Notes under the pieces: model-generated
The model's input: the letters and a program-made list of their open reading frames with translations, nothing else
Told to the model about the DNA's origin: nothing
Databases searched by the model: none
Translations under genes and position numbers: made by a program
Shown: piece after piece, positions 25,061-32,797 of the stretch
How positions within the stretch are numbered: the stretch's first letter is position 1
Layout: the number at the start of each line of letters is the position of its first letter
Source: an uncultured Bacteroidales bacterium
GTDB lineage: Bacteria; Bacteroidota; Bacteroidia; Bacteroidales; Bacteroidaceae
Reading direction: 5' to 3'
Assembly: GCA_902779845.1 (NCBI GenBank)
Contig: CACZCZ010000021.1
Span: 1-41,305 of the forward strand
DNA length: 41,305 nucleotides

Positions 25061-25846
25061 TTACATCTCTTTCTGGTGCTCTTCGGCTCTGATTTGTCTG
25101 AAGAGGAGAACCAGTGCGAAGATGCTTACGGCCGCTGCAATCGTGGCTCCCTCGCTGCCTCCGAGAAAGCCGATCAGGCTGTCATCGTCGGGCGAGAGGT
25201 AGGCCAACAGACAGGCGAAGGAGTTGTTGAAGACATGGATGCACACGGGCGCGGCCAGCGAACCGGTCCACCAATAGGCAAAACCAAGGAGCAGACCTAA
25301 GATGAAGGCGGCGGGCATCTGCGCAGGGTTCAAGTGGATGAGCGCGAAGAGTATGGCGCTGAAGGCGATGGCTGAGGCGGGACCTTGCGAGGCATACTTC
25401 TGGTGGATGCTGGTCAGTACGCCGCCCCGAAACAGCAGTTCCTCGCTGAGAGGGCCTATGACGGCTATGGTGATGAGGCCCAGCGGGTGGTACATGAGAT
25501 CCTTGAAGGTCTCTTCGCCGACGAGGTTGGGGATATCCGGGAAGAAAGCTTCCTGAATGAGGTTCACCAGCAAGCAAGTGGGAATGGCCAGCAGGAACAC
25601 AAGCATCGTGCGCCGCAGGTTGTGTCCGCGGAGGCCACTGAGCGTGGCCGGCCATGTCACCTCGGCCGGACGATAGAGAAGGAAAAAAACAATTGCCAGC
25701 AGGTTAGCCATCAGCAGTGCTACGGACAAGAACGTGCTGCCGGAGATCCCAATGCCCACTGCCTTCAAGCCAAAAGGCAACGCGACAGCGGCGAACTGGC
25801 TAACAAAGAATATCAGGATATATACCCACCATTTCCTATTTCCCAT
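25061..25846 (-). CDS. CPBP-family intramembrane protease
   Basis: The 261-residue protein has about eight hydrophobic helices. It carries the CPBP (ABI/CAAX protease) motifs PLSEELLFRGG (EExxxR, near residue 135), FALIHLNPAQ (FxxxH) and CIHVFNNS (HxxxN), the presumed glutamic-protease active site in the membrane. Substrates of bacterial CPBP proteins are mostly unknown; some relate to bacteriocin self-immunity or protein maturation. It lies between the repeat-filled spacer after ribF and topA, on the same strand as both. No dedicated promoter was recognised. Confidence 0.88.
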   Translation of the reverse strand: MGNRKWWVYILIFFVSQFAAVALPFGLKAVGIGISGSTFLSVALLMANLLAIVFFLLYRPAEVTWPATLSGLRGHNLRRTMLVFLLAIPTCLLVNLIQEAFFPDIPNLVGEETFKDLMYHPLGLITIAVIGPLSEELLFRGGVLTSIHQKYASQGPASAIAFSAILFALIHLNPAQMPAAFILGLLLGFAYWWTGSLAAPVCIHVFNNSFACLLAYLSPDDDSLIGFLGGSEGATIAAAVSIFALVLLFRQIRAEEHQKEM

Positions 25847-25861
25847 GCTCTTTGAACTTTA

Positions 25862-26039
25862 AAATATGAAATATGAAATATCAAATATGAAATATGAAAT
25901 ATAAAATATAAAGGCCCCTTAAACCCTTAAACTCCTTAACCCTTAAACTCCTTAAACTTCTTAACCCTTAACCCTTAACCCTTAACCCTTAACCCTTAAC
26001 CCTTAACCCTTAACCCTTAACCATAACCCCTTAACCATA
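25862..26039 (+). repeat. AATATGA and TTAACCC heptamer arrays between ribF and the CPBP gene
   Basis: Seven AATATGA-like units (25862-25912) are followed by mixed CCTTAAA words. Then come eight perfect consecutive TTAACCC heptamers (25961-26016) and degenerate copies up to 26039. The whole intergenic region of about 200 nt is tandem repeat. The TTAACCC run resembles eukaryotic telomere repeats only by chance. Confidence 0.9.
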
Positions 26040-26056
26040 AACCGCACGAAAGTGCC

Positions 26057-26986
26057 TTAGGCGCGCGGCAGCGCAAGCTCCAAGCATTTCTCCTTATCCC
26101 GTTTCAGCTGTTCTGTCAGTTCCGCTTCGCTGTCGAAACGTCGCTCTTCGCGTAGGCGCGCAATAAAAGATAAGGTGAGGAGCTGTCCATACAAATTTCC
26201 TTGAAAGTCAAAAAGGTGAACTTCTATGGAGGTGTCTGTGCCGTTGTCGAGGGTAGGACGCTGCCCGATATTCAGCATCCCCGCAGCCCATTCTTCACCA
26301 TCCCATTCTTCACTTTTCACTTTTTCTTTTTTCACTCTCACTGCGTAGGCACCGCACGCTGGCAGCATTTTCCCAGCATCCGCGGTTGTGAGGTTTGCCG
26401 TGGGGAAACCGAGCTGATGCCCTATTCCATGACCGTGAACCACACGGCCCGTCCATGTATAGGGGCGTCCCAGCAGCTGCGTAGCCCACTGCACATCGCC
26501 GGCTTCCAACGCTCGGCGAATGACGGAACTGCTCACATGCTCGCCCTCCAGCTCCTGCGCCAGCACCACCTCGATGCCTATTTCCCGGCCATAGCCCTGG
26601 TACTCGAGGAATCCCTCCTCCCCATGGGGGGAGCCGGAGAGGGGCTTCCCGAACCTGTGGTCATACCCGATGACCAGCACCTTCACGCCCAGTTGCTCCT
26701 TCAGCACCTGCTGCATGAACTCGCGGGCCGTCAGCGCCGCCATCGTCTTGTCGAAGGGCAGGACATAGATGTCATCGATGCCCGTGGCCTTGAGCAGTGC
26801 CATCTTCTCCTCGGCCGTCGTCAGCAGCGGCGGCACAGCATCTGGCGCGAACACCGCCCGCGGGTGGCGGTCGAAGGTGATGATGAGCGACCGCATACCA
26901 CGCTGCAGTGCCTCATCCTGCACTTGCCGGATGAGGCACTGATGGCCGCGATGCACGCCATCGAAGAAGCCGATGGTAGCAACCAT
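26057..26986 (-). CDS. ribF: Bifunctional riboflavin kinase/FAD synthetase with two inserted repeat segments
   Basis: RibF phosphorylates riboflavin to FMN and adenylylates FMN to FAD. The N-terminal nucleotidyltransferase part has GFFDGVHRGH (HxGH) and YDHRFG (near residue 110). The C-terminal flavokinase part has GRPYTWTGRVVHGHGIG, GFPTANLT and NIGQRPTLD. Two segments look inserted. KPLSGSPHGE directly follows YDHRFG, where relatives read a short NR-type link before EGF; it is encoded by a palindromic element. KKEKVKSEEWDGEEW (about residues 217-231) precedes AAGMLNIG and is encoded by a GTGAAAA array. Length is 309 residues. It follows ddh by 4 nt. Both active sites are otherwise intact. 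Confidence 0.92.
   Translation of the reverse strand: MVATIGFFDGVHRGHQCLIRQVQDEALQRGMRSLIITFDRHPRAVFAPDAVPPLLTTAEEKMALLKATGIDDIYVLPFDKTMAALTAREFMQQVLKEQLGVKVLVIGYDHRFGKPLSGSPHGEEGFLEYQGYGREIGIEVVLAQELEGEHVSSSVIRRALEAGDVQWATQLLGRPYTWTGRVVHGHGIGHQLGFPTANLTTADAGKMLPACGAYAVRVKKEKVKSEEWDGEEWAAGMLNIGQRPTLDNGTDTSIEVHLFDFQGNLYGQLLTLSFIARLREERRFDSEAELTEQLKRDKEKCLELALPRA
26306..26340 (-). repeat. GTGAAAA array in frame inside ribF
   Basis: On the minus strand the words GTGAGAGTGAAAAAAG, AAAAAGTGAAAAGTG and AAGAATGG follow one another, the same words as in intergenic arrays. They encode a Lys/Glu-rich segment in the flavokinase domain. Confidence 0.8.
26612..26649. repeat. Palindromic element in frame inside ribF
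   Basis: A core TCCTCCCCATGGGGGGAG is followed by the tail CCGGAGAGGGGCTTCC, with the same core-then-tail order and CTT ending as other copies. It interrupts the conserved stretch after YDHRFG. Confidence 0.75.
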
Positions 26987-26990
26987 TATA

Positions 26991-27890
26991 TTACACCAGA
27001 TGCTTGATGATATCCTCCTTCTCGCCTGGCAACAGGTCGATGACGGGAATCTCGATCATCGTATAGCAGCCAGGCTGCTGACGCATTGAGGCGCGCGCCA
27101 CGTTGACCAGCACCTGAGCCGTCAGGGCGGGGTTGTTGATCTTCATGTTGAACTCGAAGAGCTGGTTGTGTGTCTGGCCGCTGACGCCCTTGCGCACCAG
27201 GTTCACGCCATGGCCCACGTCGTTCAGCGCATCCACGCTGTCAACCTGGAACACGTGTGTCTCGTCCGATGCGAAGTAGGGGTCAGCCTTGATGGCTGCC
27301 GTGACCTCGTCGAGGTTGGCACCATCCTCCAGCTCCACATACACCATGCGGCGATGAATGCCCTGACCCACAGGGATGGTCATCGACAGCGCATCCTTGA
27401 CACCCGCCTTGGAGCGCACGCAAACGCTGTGTCCCATCGAGCGGCCAGGGCCGAAGTTGGTGTAGGAGATGCCCTTCGGGGCCAGGCTCTCCATGAGTGT
27501 GCGCACCACGCTGTCAGAACCCGGGTCCCAGCCGGCGCTGATGATGCTCACGGCGTTGCCGGCCTTGGCGGCGGCATCTAAGGAGCGGCGCAGCTCCACA
27601 ATCTTCGTGTGGATGTCGAAGGAATCAACGGTGTTGATGCCCAGTGCCAAGATGTCCTTGGCGTAGGCCTCTACGCTGCGTGTCGGCGTAGCCAGGATGG
27701 CGACATCCACAGCCTCCAGCTCGCGGATGTCCTTCACCACCTTGTAGCCTTCCAGCTCCTTGGGGCAGTCCTCGGCACCGCGACGGCGTACGATGCCTGC
27801 AATCTCCATGTCTGGAGCCTCCATGAGAGCCTCCAGAGTGTACTTACCAATGTTGCCGTAACCAACGACGGCTGCACGAATCTTTTTCAT
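26991..27890 (-). CDS. ddh: meso-Diaminopimelate dehydrogenase
   Basis: Ddh makes meso-diaminopimelate from tetrahydrodipicolinate with NADPH and ammonia, the one-step branch of lysine and peptidoglycan precursor synthesis. The Rossmann motif VVGYGNIGKYTLEAL is at residues 8-22. The substrate-binding stretches SAGWDPGSDSVVR and NFGPGRSMGHSV are intact, and the protein ends in the family-typical region LPGEKEDIIKHLV. The 299-residue length is normal. It lies 18 nt after hflX and 4 nt before ribF in one apparent transcription unit. Confidence 0.94.
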   Translation of the reverse strand: MKKIRAAVVGYGNIGKYTLEALMEAPDMEIAGIVRRRGAEDCPKELEGYKVVKDIRELEAVDVAILATPTRSVEAYAKDILALGINTVDSFDIHTKIVELRRSLDAAAKAGNAVSIISAGWDPGSDSVVRTLMESLAPKGISYTNFGPGRSMGHSVCVRSKAGVKDALSMTIPVGQGIHRRMVYVELEDGANLDEVTAAIKADPYFASDETHVFQVDSVDALNDVGHGVNLVRKGVSGQTHNQLFEFNMKINNPALTAQVLVNVARASMRQQPGCYTMIEIPVIDLLPGEKEDIIKHLV

Positions 27891-27908
27891 TGTGCTTGAA
27901 TTGAATGT

Positions 27909-29174
27909 TTATGTTTGTGGATTTTCCTCGTCGTAGTGTTGGAAGAGGAAGTCGTTATAGGGGTATTTCTGTACGTGTAGCTCGCGCACACGCTGGTAGA
28001 GCGTGGTCTTCAACGCGTCGATGTTCACACGCTGGGCTGCACTGATGAAGAGGCAGTCGCCGCCAAGTTTGGCCATCCACGTGCGCTGCAGTTCTTCTAA
28101 AGAGAGGTTCTCGCGCGTCGCGGGCGTGAGGTCGTCAGCGTCCTTGGGCGTGAAGGTGTAGGCGTCGATCTTGTTGAAGAGAATCATGGAGGGCTTGTCG
28201 GCACAGCCGAGATCGCTGAGCGTCTTCTCCACGACCTTAATCTGTTCCTCGAAGTCGGGATGTGAGATGTCCACCACGTGTACGAGCAGGTCGGCTTCGC
28301 GCACCTCGTCCAGCGTGCTCTTGAAGGATTCGATGAGGTCTGTCGGCAGCTTGCGGATGAAGCCTACCGTGTCGGACAGCAGGAACGGGAGGTTGTCGAT
28401 GATGACCTTGCGCACTGTGGTGTCGAGGGTGGCGAAGAGCTTGTTCTCGGCAAACACCTCGCTCTTGGACAGCAGGTTCATGAGTGTGCTCTTGCCGACA
28501 TTGGTGTAGCCCACCAATGCCACACGGATCATGCGTCCTCGGTTGCTGCGCTGGGTGCTTTTCTGGCGGTCGATGTCGGCCAGACGCTGTTTGAGCAGGC
28601 TCATGCGGTTCAGGATGATACGCCGGTCCATCTCCAGCTGTGTCTCACCGGGACCGCGCAGGCCCACGCTGCCTTTTCCGCCGCCGCTGCCGGAGCCGCC
28701 GCCCTGGCGTTCCAGGTGCGTCCACAGACGTTGCAGACGAGGCAGCATATAGCGGTATTGTGCCAGCTCCACCTGTGTCTTGGCGTTGGCGGTCTGTGCG
28801 CGCATGGCAAAGATGTCAAGGATGAGGCTGGTGCGGTCCAGTATCTTGACCTTCAGCGCCTGCTCGATATTGCGGAGCTGCTTGGCGCTGAGTTCGTCAT
28901 CGAAGATGACCATTCCCACCTCGCGCTCGGCATCCTCTTCTGCAACGATATAGGCGCGGATTTCATCGAGCTTGCCCGAGCCTACATAGGTGACACTGGA
29001 CGGACCGTTCACGCGTTGAGTGAAGCGCTTGACGGTCACGGCACCTGCCGTCGTCGCCAAGAACTCCAACTCATCGAGATATTCTGTCGTCTTCCGCTCA
29101 TCCTGCTGTGGGGTTATCAGCCCCACCAGCACCGCAGTCTCTGCCTGCGCCTCTGTGATGACAAACTCTTTCAT
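27909..29174 (-). CDS. hflX: GTPase HflX
   Basis: HflX is a ribosome-associated GTPase that splits stalled or heat-damaged 70S ribosomes. An N-terminal HflX domain and glycine-rich linker (GGGSGSGGGKGSVGLRGPGE, near residues 163-182) precede the G domain. That domain has G1 GYTNVGKS (near 222), G3 DTVGF and G4 NKID. The 421-residue length matches the family. It starts at MKEFVITEAQAETAVLVGLI. A pair of oppositely oriented heptamer arrays separates it from the upstream lipoprotein gene. Confidence 0.94.
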   Translation of the reverse strand: MKEFVITEAQAETAVLVGLITPQQDERKTTEYLDELEFLATTAGAVTVKRFTQRVNGPSSVTYVGSGKLDEIRAYIVAEEDAEREVGMVIFDDELSAKQLRNIEQALKVKILDRTSLILDIFAMRAQTANAKTQVELAQYRYMLPRLQRLWTHLERQGGGSGSGGGKGSVGLRGPGETQLEMDRRIILNRMSLLKQRLADIDRQKSTQRSNRGRMIRVALVGYTNVGKSTLMNLLSKSEVFAENKLFATLDTTVRKVIIDNLPFLLSDTVGFIRKLPTDLIESFKSTLDEVREADLLVHVVDISHPDFEEQIKVVEKTLSDLGCADKPSMILFNKIDAYTFTPKDADDLTPATRENLSLEELQRTWMAKLGGDCLFISAAQRVNIDALKTTLYQRVRELHVQKYPYNDFLFQHYDEENPQT

Positions 29175-29180
29175 TTATAA

Positions 29181-29278
29181 GTGAAGAGTGAAAGAATGAA
29201 AAATGAAAAATAGGAGTTACCTTCTCTTGCACCATGGAAATATTTATTTTTCACTTTTCACTTTTTCATTTTTCATTT
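29181..29278. repeat. Oppositely oriented GTGAAAA arrays between lipoprotein gene and hflX
   Basis: A GTGAAGA/GTGAAAG/ATGAAAA array (29181-29211) faces a TTTTCAC array (29245-29278), separated by about 33 nt. The right arm contains the stop codon of the upstream lipoprotein gene. The arms are partly complementary. Confidence 0.75.
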
Positions 29279-30124
29279 AACTTGAATGACAAGGTACTTG
29301 CTGGTGCTCCAGAACCTCGTGGGATCCGTGATTTTCAGGACATACTGTCCTTTGGCATCCTTTGCCAGCGTGTAGGAACCGCCCGGGTGGTTGGTGAGGA
29401 TCTCGGCGCTCTTGCTGTAGAGCTTGATCTCCTTGTCGATGCGGATGTCAATCTTCGTGAAGTAATCTTTGTTGAAGTCGCTGGTCTTCAGCACGTCGCC
29501 CTTCTGCAGGATGCGCTGTTCCTTGAGTTCGGCTTTGGTGCCGAACACGAACCATGCTGAGTGCAGGTCTTTGTCCTGTGCCTGGATGGTCTCCTGCTTC
29601 TGCTGGTTGTCAGCCTGTAGCTCGTTGACATTCTCGTTGAGGGCATTGATCTGTTCGCCCTGCTCGGCAATCGTCACGTCGCGCTCTGCCAGCTGTGCTG
29701 TGAGTTCCTGCACGCGCTGGTTTTGTTCTTCGAGCTGTTTTGTCAGGTTCTCGATTGTCTTGGTGAGCTTCTCCACGTTGACGGTGGTGGTCTTCAGCTT
29801 CTCGCGCAGCTGCTGAATCTTGTCGCGATTCTGCTGCATGGTTTCACGGATGAAGGAGAGGTTCTCACGAATCACCTCGCGCGACGAGGCCGCTTCGGGA
29901 TTACCGTTGGCCACGGTGATGCGGCCTTCAGCCTCGTTGATGAGGCGGAATCCTTCTTGTACTTCGTTGATAGAACCCATGATTTCGTTGAGCTCTGTTT
30001 CTTTCTCGTCGATTACTTGCATCAGGGAGTCACGCTCCTGTTGTGCGCGCTCCTCAGCCTTCTTGGCATCATTGCAAGCCACAAGTGCCATCAGGCACAG
30101 GGGCAAAAGAACTAATTTTTTCAT
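29273..30124 (-). CDS. Coiled-coil lipoprotein, Cbp1-like
   Basis: The 283-residue protein has a lipoprotein signal (MKKLVLLPLCLMALVAC, Cys17). Almost 170 residues of heptad-rich coiled coil follow (for example EEQNQRVQELTAQLAERDVT). The C-terminal globular part contains AWFVFGTKAELKEQRIL, FNKDYFTKIDIR and YTLAKDAKGQYVLKITDP. I remember this C-terminal domain from a conserved Bacteroidales family that databases label as Cbp1-type collagen-binding adhesin; the label is from memory and the function in this organism is unproven. The ATG at 30124 is preferred to one 13 codons upstream because it gives a clean signal peptide. The stop lies in a heptamer array. Confidence 0.78.
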   Translation of the reverse strand: MKKLVLLPLCLMALVACNDAKKAEERAQQERDSLMQVIDEKETELNEIMGSINEVQEGFRLINEAEGRITVANGNPEAASSREVIRENLSFIRETMQQNRDKIQQLREKLKTTTVNVEKLTKTIENLTKQLEEQNQRVQELTAQLAERDVTIAEQGEQINALNENVNELQADNQQKQETIQAQDKDLHSAWFVFGTKAELKEQRILQKGDVLKTSDFNKDYFTKIDIRIDKEIKLYSKSAEILTNHPGGSYTLAKDAKGQYVLKITDPTRFWSTSKYLVIQVK

Positions 30125-30138
30125 ATTCTCTTTTTTAT

Positions 30139-30157
30139 ATGGGGACCTAGTCCCTAT
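30139..30157 (-). other. Palindrome in the leader of the coiled-coil lipoprotein gene
   Basis: GGGAC-CTA-GTCCC (30142-30154) with A/T flanks sits about 15 nt upstream of the ATG, just after an imperfect -7-like TATAATTTG. A similar GGAC-N3-GTCC palindrome lies in the pckA leader. It could be an operator or a short RNA hairpin. Confidence 0.4.
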
Positions 30158-30178
30158 GAACAAATTATATAATCAATC

Positions 30179-30217
30179 TTTCACTTTTCACTTTTCATTT
30201 TTCATTTTTCACTCTTC
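30179..30217 (-). repeat. GTGAAAA array after rsmI
   Basis: TTTTCAC/TTTTCAT words fill the region after rsmI and overlap its last codons (SEK and stop). Confidence 0.8.
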
Positions 30218-30882
30218 ATCTCCCCACCGCCCACAATGATCACGAACTCCCCTCGGGGTTCATGCGCTGTGAAATGGGCGAGGGCTTCGGTGAGTGTGCC
30301 GCGCACGACTTCTTCGTGTACCTTGGAGATCTCGCGGCAGACAGCCACAGGCCGCTCGGCGCCAAAGACTTCGATGAACTGCTGCAGGGCTTTCACCACG
30401 CGGTGCGGTGACTCATAGAACACCATCGTCCGCGTCTCACTGGCCAACTGCTGCAGACGTGTCTGCCGTCCTTTCTTCTGGGGCAGGAAGCCCTCGAAGC
30501 AGAACTTGTCGCAGGGCAGACCCGACGCCACCAATGCCGGCACAAAAGCCGTGGCTCCAGGCAGGCAGCTGACCTCCACTCCTGCGCGGATGGCTTCGCG
30601 TGCCACCAAGAACCCCGGATCGCTGATGCCTGGTGTCCCGGCATCGCTCACCACGGCCACCGTTTCGCCGGCCAGCAGGCGCTGCACGATGCCTGCCACC
30701 GTCTGGTGCTCGTTGAACTTATGGTAAGAGAGCATGGGACGGTGGATCTCGAAATGCTTCAGCAGAAGACCGCTTGTGCGCGTGTCCTCTGCAAGAATCA
30801 AGTCGGCCTCTTTGAGCACACGGAGAGCACGCATAGTGATGTCCTCCAAATTGCCCACGGGCGTAGGTACGAGGTATAACAC
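30202..30882 (-). CDS. rsmI: 16S rRNA (cytidine-1402-2'-O)-methyltransferase
   Basis: RsmI methylates the 2'-O of C1402 in 16S rRNA, tuning decoding at the P site. The start LYLVPTPVGNLEDITMRAL and AEDTRTSGLLL are the family signature, followed by SDAGTPGISDPGF (SAM binding), LPGATAFVPALVASGLP and YESPHRV. The 226-residue length is normal. The start is GTG at 30882. A perfect -7 box ends only 5 nt upstream, so the mRNA may be leaderless. The C-terminal MKSEK is encoded by a GTGAAAA array rather than by family sequence. Confidence 0.94.
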   Translation of the reverse strand: MLYLVPTPVGNLEDITMRALRVLKEADLILAEDTRTSGLLLKHFEIHRPMLSYHKFNEHQTVAGIVQRLLAGETVAVVSDAGTPGISDPGFLVAREAIRAGVEVSCLPGATAFVPALVASGLPCDKFCFEGFLPQKKGRQTRLQQLASETRTMVFYESPHRVVKALQQFIEVFGAERPVAVCREISKVHEEVVRGTLTEALAHFTAHEPRGEFVIIVGGGEMKSEK

Positions 30883-30886
30883 GCGG

Positions 30887-30894
30887 CAAAGGTA
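30887..30894 (-). promoter_or_regulatory. -7 box immediately before rsmI
   Basis: On the minus strand TACCTTTG matches TAnnTTTG. The GTG start codon lies 4 nt downstream, which would place transcription initiation at or inside the start codon. No TTTG is seen 20 nt further upstream, where a GTAAATC heptamer run lies (30907-30927). Confidence 0.45.
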
Positions 30895-30906
30895 GATATA
30901 TTTTGC

Positions 30907-30927
30907 GATTTACGATTTACGATTTAT
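30907..30927 (-). repeat. GATTTAC heptamers between rsmI and tdk
   Basis: GATTTAC, GATTTAC, GATTTAT occur in tandem. On the minus strand this is GTAAATC, the same word family as the array after tdk (31603-31711) and inside rnr, so tdk is bracketed by oppositely oriented copies. Confidence 0.8.
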
Positions 30928-30965
30928 GTTTTATTTGCATTTCTTGCAGTTTTTCTCCTTTTTTC

Positions 30966-30997
30966 TTTGGCTATCATTTAAGAATGTACTACTTTTG
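30966..30997 (+). promoter_or_regulatory. Promoter of tdk
   Basis: TTTG at 30966-30969 and TACTTTTG at 30990-30997 are 20 nt apart, a full Bacteroidetes consensus. The ATG of tdk is at 31026. Confidence 0.75.
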
Positions 30998-31025
30998 AAG
31001 CCAAAATGAGACCTATTCAACTAAA

Positions 31026-31607
31026 ATGGGCAACGAAAAAGACTATCATGGCGAGATGATGCGGCGTGGACGCGTAGAAGTCATCTGTGGTTCCATGTTC
31101 TCGGGAAAGACCGAGGAACTCATTCGACGAATGAAGCGCGCCAAGTTCGCTAAGCAGAAGGTGGAAATCTTCAAGCCTGCGATTGACGTGCGATATAGCG
31201 AAGAGGATGTCGTCAGCCACGAAGGCAAGGCCATCCCTTCGACACCCGTGGAGAGTGCTGCCAGCATCCTCCTGATGGGCTCCGACTGCGATGTTCTGGG
31301 CATTGACGAGGCGCAGTTCTTCGACGATCAGATTGTGCCTGTGTGCAACGAGCTGGCAGAGCGCGGCATCCGTGTCATCATTGCCGGCCTTGACCTTGAT
31401 TTCAAGGGGAATCCTTTTGGCCCTATGCCGCAGCTCTGTGCTATCGCTGATGATGTCACGAAGGTCCATGCCATCTGCGTTCGCTGCGGCGCCCTGGCCT
31501 ATGTCAGCCATCGCATCGTGGCAGGCGACCGTCAGGTCATGCTCGGCGAGACTCATGAATACGAGCCCCTGTGCCGCCAGTGCTACGCAGAGGCTATCAA
31601 ACCGTAA
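31026..31607 (+). CDS. tdk: Thymidine kinase (type II)
   Basis: Tdk phosphorylates thymidine in the pyrimidine salvage pathway. The P-loop [14 protein letters not shown] lies near residues 22-35, DEAQFFDD is the Walker B-like carboxylate region, and [12 protein letters not shown] and the lasso segment follow. Four cysteines (CVRCG and CRQC) form the structural zinc site. The 193-residue length is normal. The TAA stop codon is part of the 18-mer repeat CGTAAATTGTAAATCGTC. It has its own consensus promoter and is divergent from rsmI. Confidence 0.95.
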   Translation: MGNEKDYHGEMMRRGRVEVICGSMFSGKTEELIRRMKRAKFAKQKVEIFKPAIDVRYSEEDVVSHEGKAIPSTPVESAASILLMGSDCDVLGIDEAQFFDDQIVPVCNELAERGIRVIIAGLDLDFKGNPFGPMPQLCAIADDVTKVHAICVRCGALAYVSHRIVAGDRQVMLGETHEYEPLCRQCYAEAIKP

Positions 31608-31711
31608 ATTGTAAATCGTCCAATTATAAATTCTTCAAGCCCGAGGCGTCGCAAAGCGCTGAGCAGTCCAATTGTAAATTGTCCAATTGTGAAATTACCT
31701 GGTTGTAAATG
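31603..31711 (+). repeat. AATTGTAAAT word array between tdk and the AI-2E gene
   Basis: AAATTGT, AAATCGT, CCAATTAT and CCAATTGT words surround a short GC-rich piece (31638-31665). The array includes the tdk stop codon at its left end and TTGTAAATG, with the next start codon, at its right end. The first 18 nt are identical to the insert in rnr. Confidence 0.8.
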
Positions 31712-32797
31712 TTCAAATCTCCCATCACCTTCGACAGCTTTATCCGCAGTGCAATCGTAGTTGCAATCCTTGTGGTCATAGGCTTCCTCGTCAATCGTCT
31801 GAGCAGCGTGTTGCTGCCTTTCTTCATCGCCTGGCTTCTGGCCTATCTGATGTATCCGCTGGTGCGTTTCCTGCAGTACAAGTGTAAGTTGCGCAACCGC
31901 ACACTCAGCATCATCGTGGCAGCCATTCTTGTGCTGGCCGCGCTGACGGGCTTCTTTATGCTGGTCATCCCCCCGACCATCCATGAGTTCTCCAAGCTCA
32001 GCAGCCTTATCCAGCAGTTCTCTGACAAGTATCTCAACGGCTCGCAGTTCGCGCCCTACATCAAGGAGTTTATGGAGCAGAATCTCCCTCAGTACCAAGG
32101 AAAAATCATTGACTTCATGCAGAGCCAGAGCTTCCTCGACAGCGTGCAGACCTTGCTCACGCAACTGTGGAATTTCATCTATTCGACAGTCGATTTCGCC
32201 GTGGGGCTGGTGGGTTCTCTCATCGTCCTCCTTTATATGTTCTTCATCCTTCAGGATTATGAATCCATCTCCGAAGGCTGGGTGCAGATGGTGCCGCAGT
32301 CCAGCAGAGCTTTCGCCAAGCAGCTGGCTGACGATGTGGAACGCGGCATGAACAGCTATTTCCGTGGTCAGGGCACGGTAGCCTTTATCGTGGGTGTCCT
32401 CTTCTCCATCGGCTTCCTCATCGTGGGGATGCCTATGGCTATCGGTCTGGGCATGTTCATGGGCTTCCTGAATCTGGTGCCTTATCTGCAGACCCTCGGC
32501 TTCCTGCCCATGGCGCTGCTGGCATTGCTGAAGGCAGCCGACACGGGTGAGAACTTCTGGTGGATATTCCTGTTGGGCGCTATCGTGGTTGGCGTTGTAC
32601 AGCTCATTCAGGACACCTTCCTGGTGCCTAAGATTATGGGCTCAGCCATGGGCTTGAACCCTGCCGTCATCCTGCTGTCCCTCTCTGTTTGGGGCTCCCT
32701 GCTCGGGTTCATCGGCCTCATCATCGCCCTCCCCCTCACCACACTCCTGATCTCGTATTACAAACGTTTTGTCCTTGAAGAAAAAGAAACGATATGA
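31709..32797 (+). CDS. AI-2E family (PerM-like) transporter
   Basis: The 362-residue protein has eight predicted membrane helices in the order typical of the AI-2E/PerM family: two at the N terminus, a soluble loop (about residues 85-160) and a C-terminal block with NLVPYLQTLGFLPMALLALL and the QDTFLVPKIMGSAMGLNP signature. Members export autoinducer-2 in a few bacteria or act as Na+/H+ antiporters; the substrate here is unknown. The start codon lies in a repeat array. Its TGA stop overlaps the ATG of the phosphatase gene (ATGA), implying coupled translation. Confidence 0.9.
   Translation: MFKSPITFDSFIRSAIVVAILVVIGFLVNRLSSVLLPFFIAWLLAYLMYPLVRFLQYKCKLRNRTLSIIVAAILVLAALTGFFMLVIPPTIHEFSKLSSLIQQFSDKYLNGSQFAPYIKEFMEQNLPQYQGKIIDFMQSQSFLDSVQTLLTQLWNFIYSTVDFAVGLVGSLIVLLYMFFILQDYESISEGWVQMVPQSSRAFAKQLADDVERGMNSYFRGQGTVAFIVGVLFSIGFLIVGMPMAIGLGMFMGFLNLVPYLQTLGFLPMALLALLKAADTGENFWWIFLLGAIVVGVVQLIQDTFLVPKIMGSAMGLNPAVILLSLSVWGSLLGFIGLIIALPLTTLLISYYKRFVLEEKETI

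Noticed and set aside
25961-26016. TTAACCC array as a telomere or chromosome end
   Set aside because: It lies between ordinary housekeeping genes on one continuous segment and is one of several heptamer arrays with different words.
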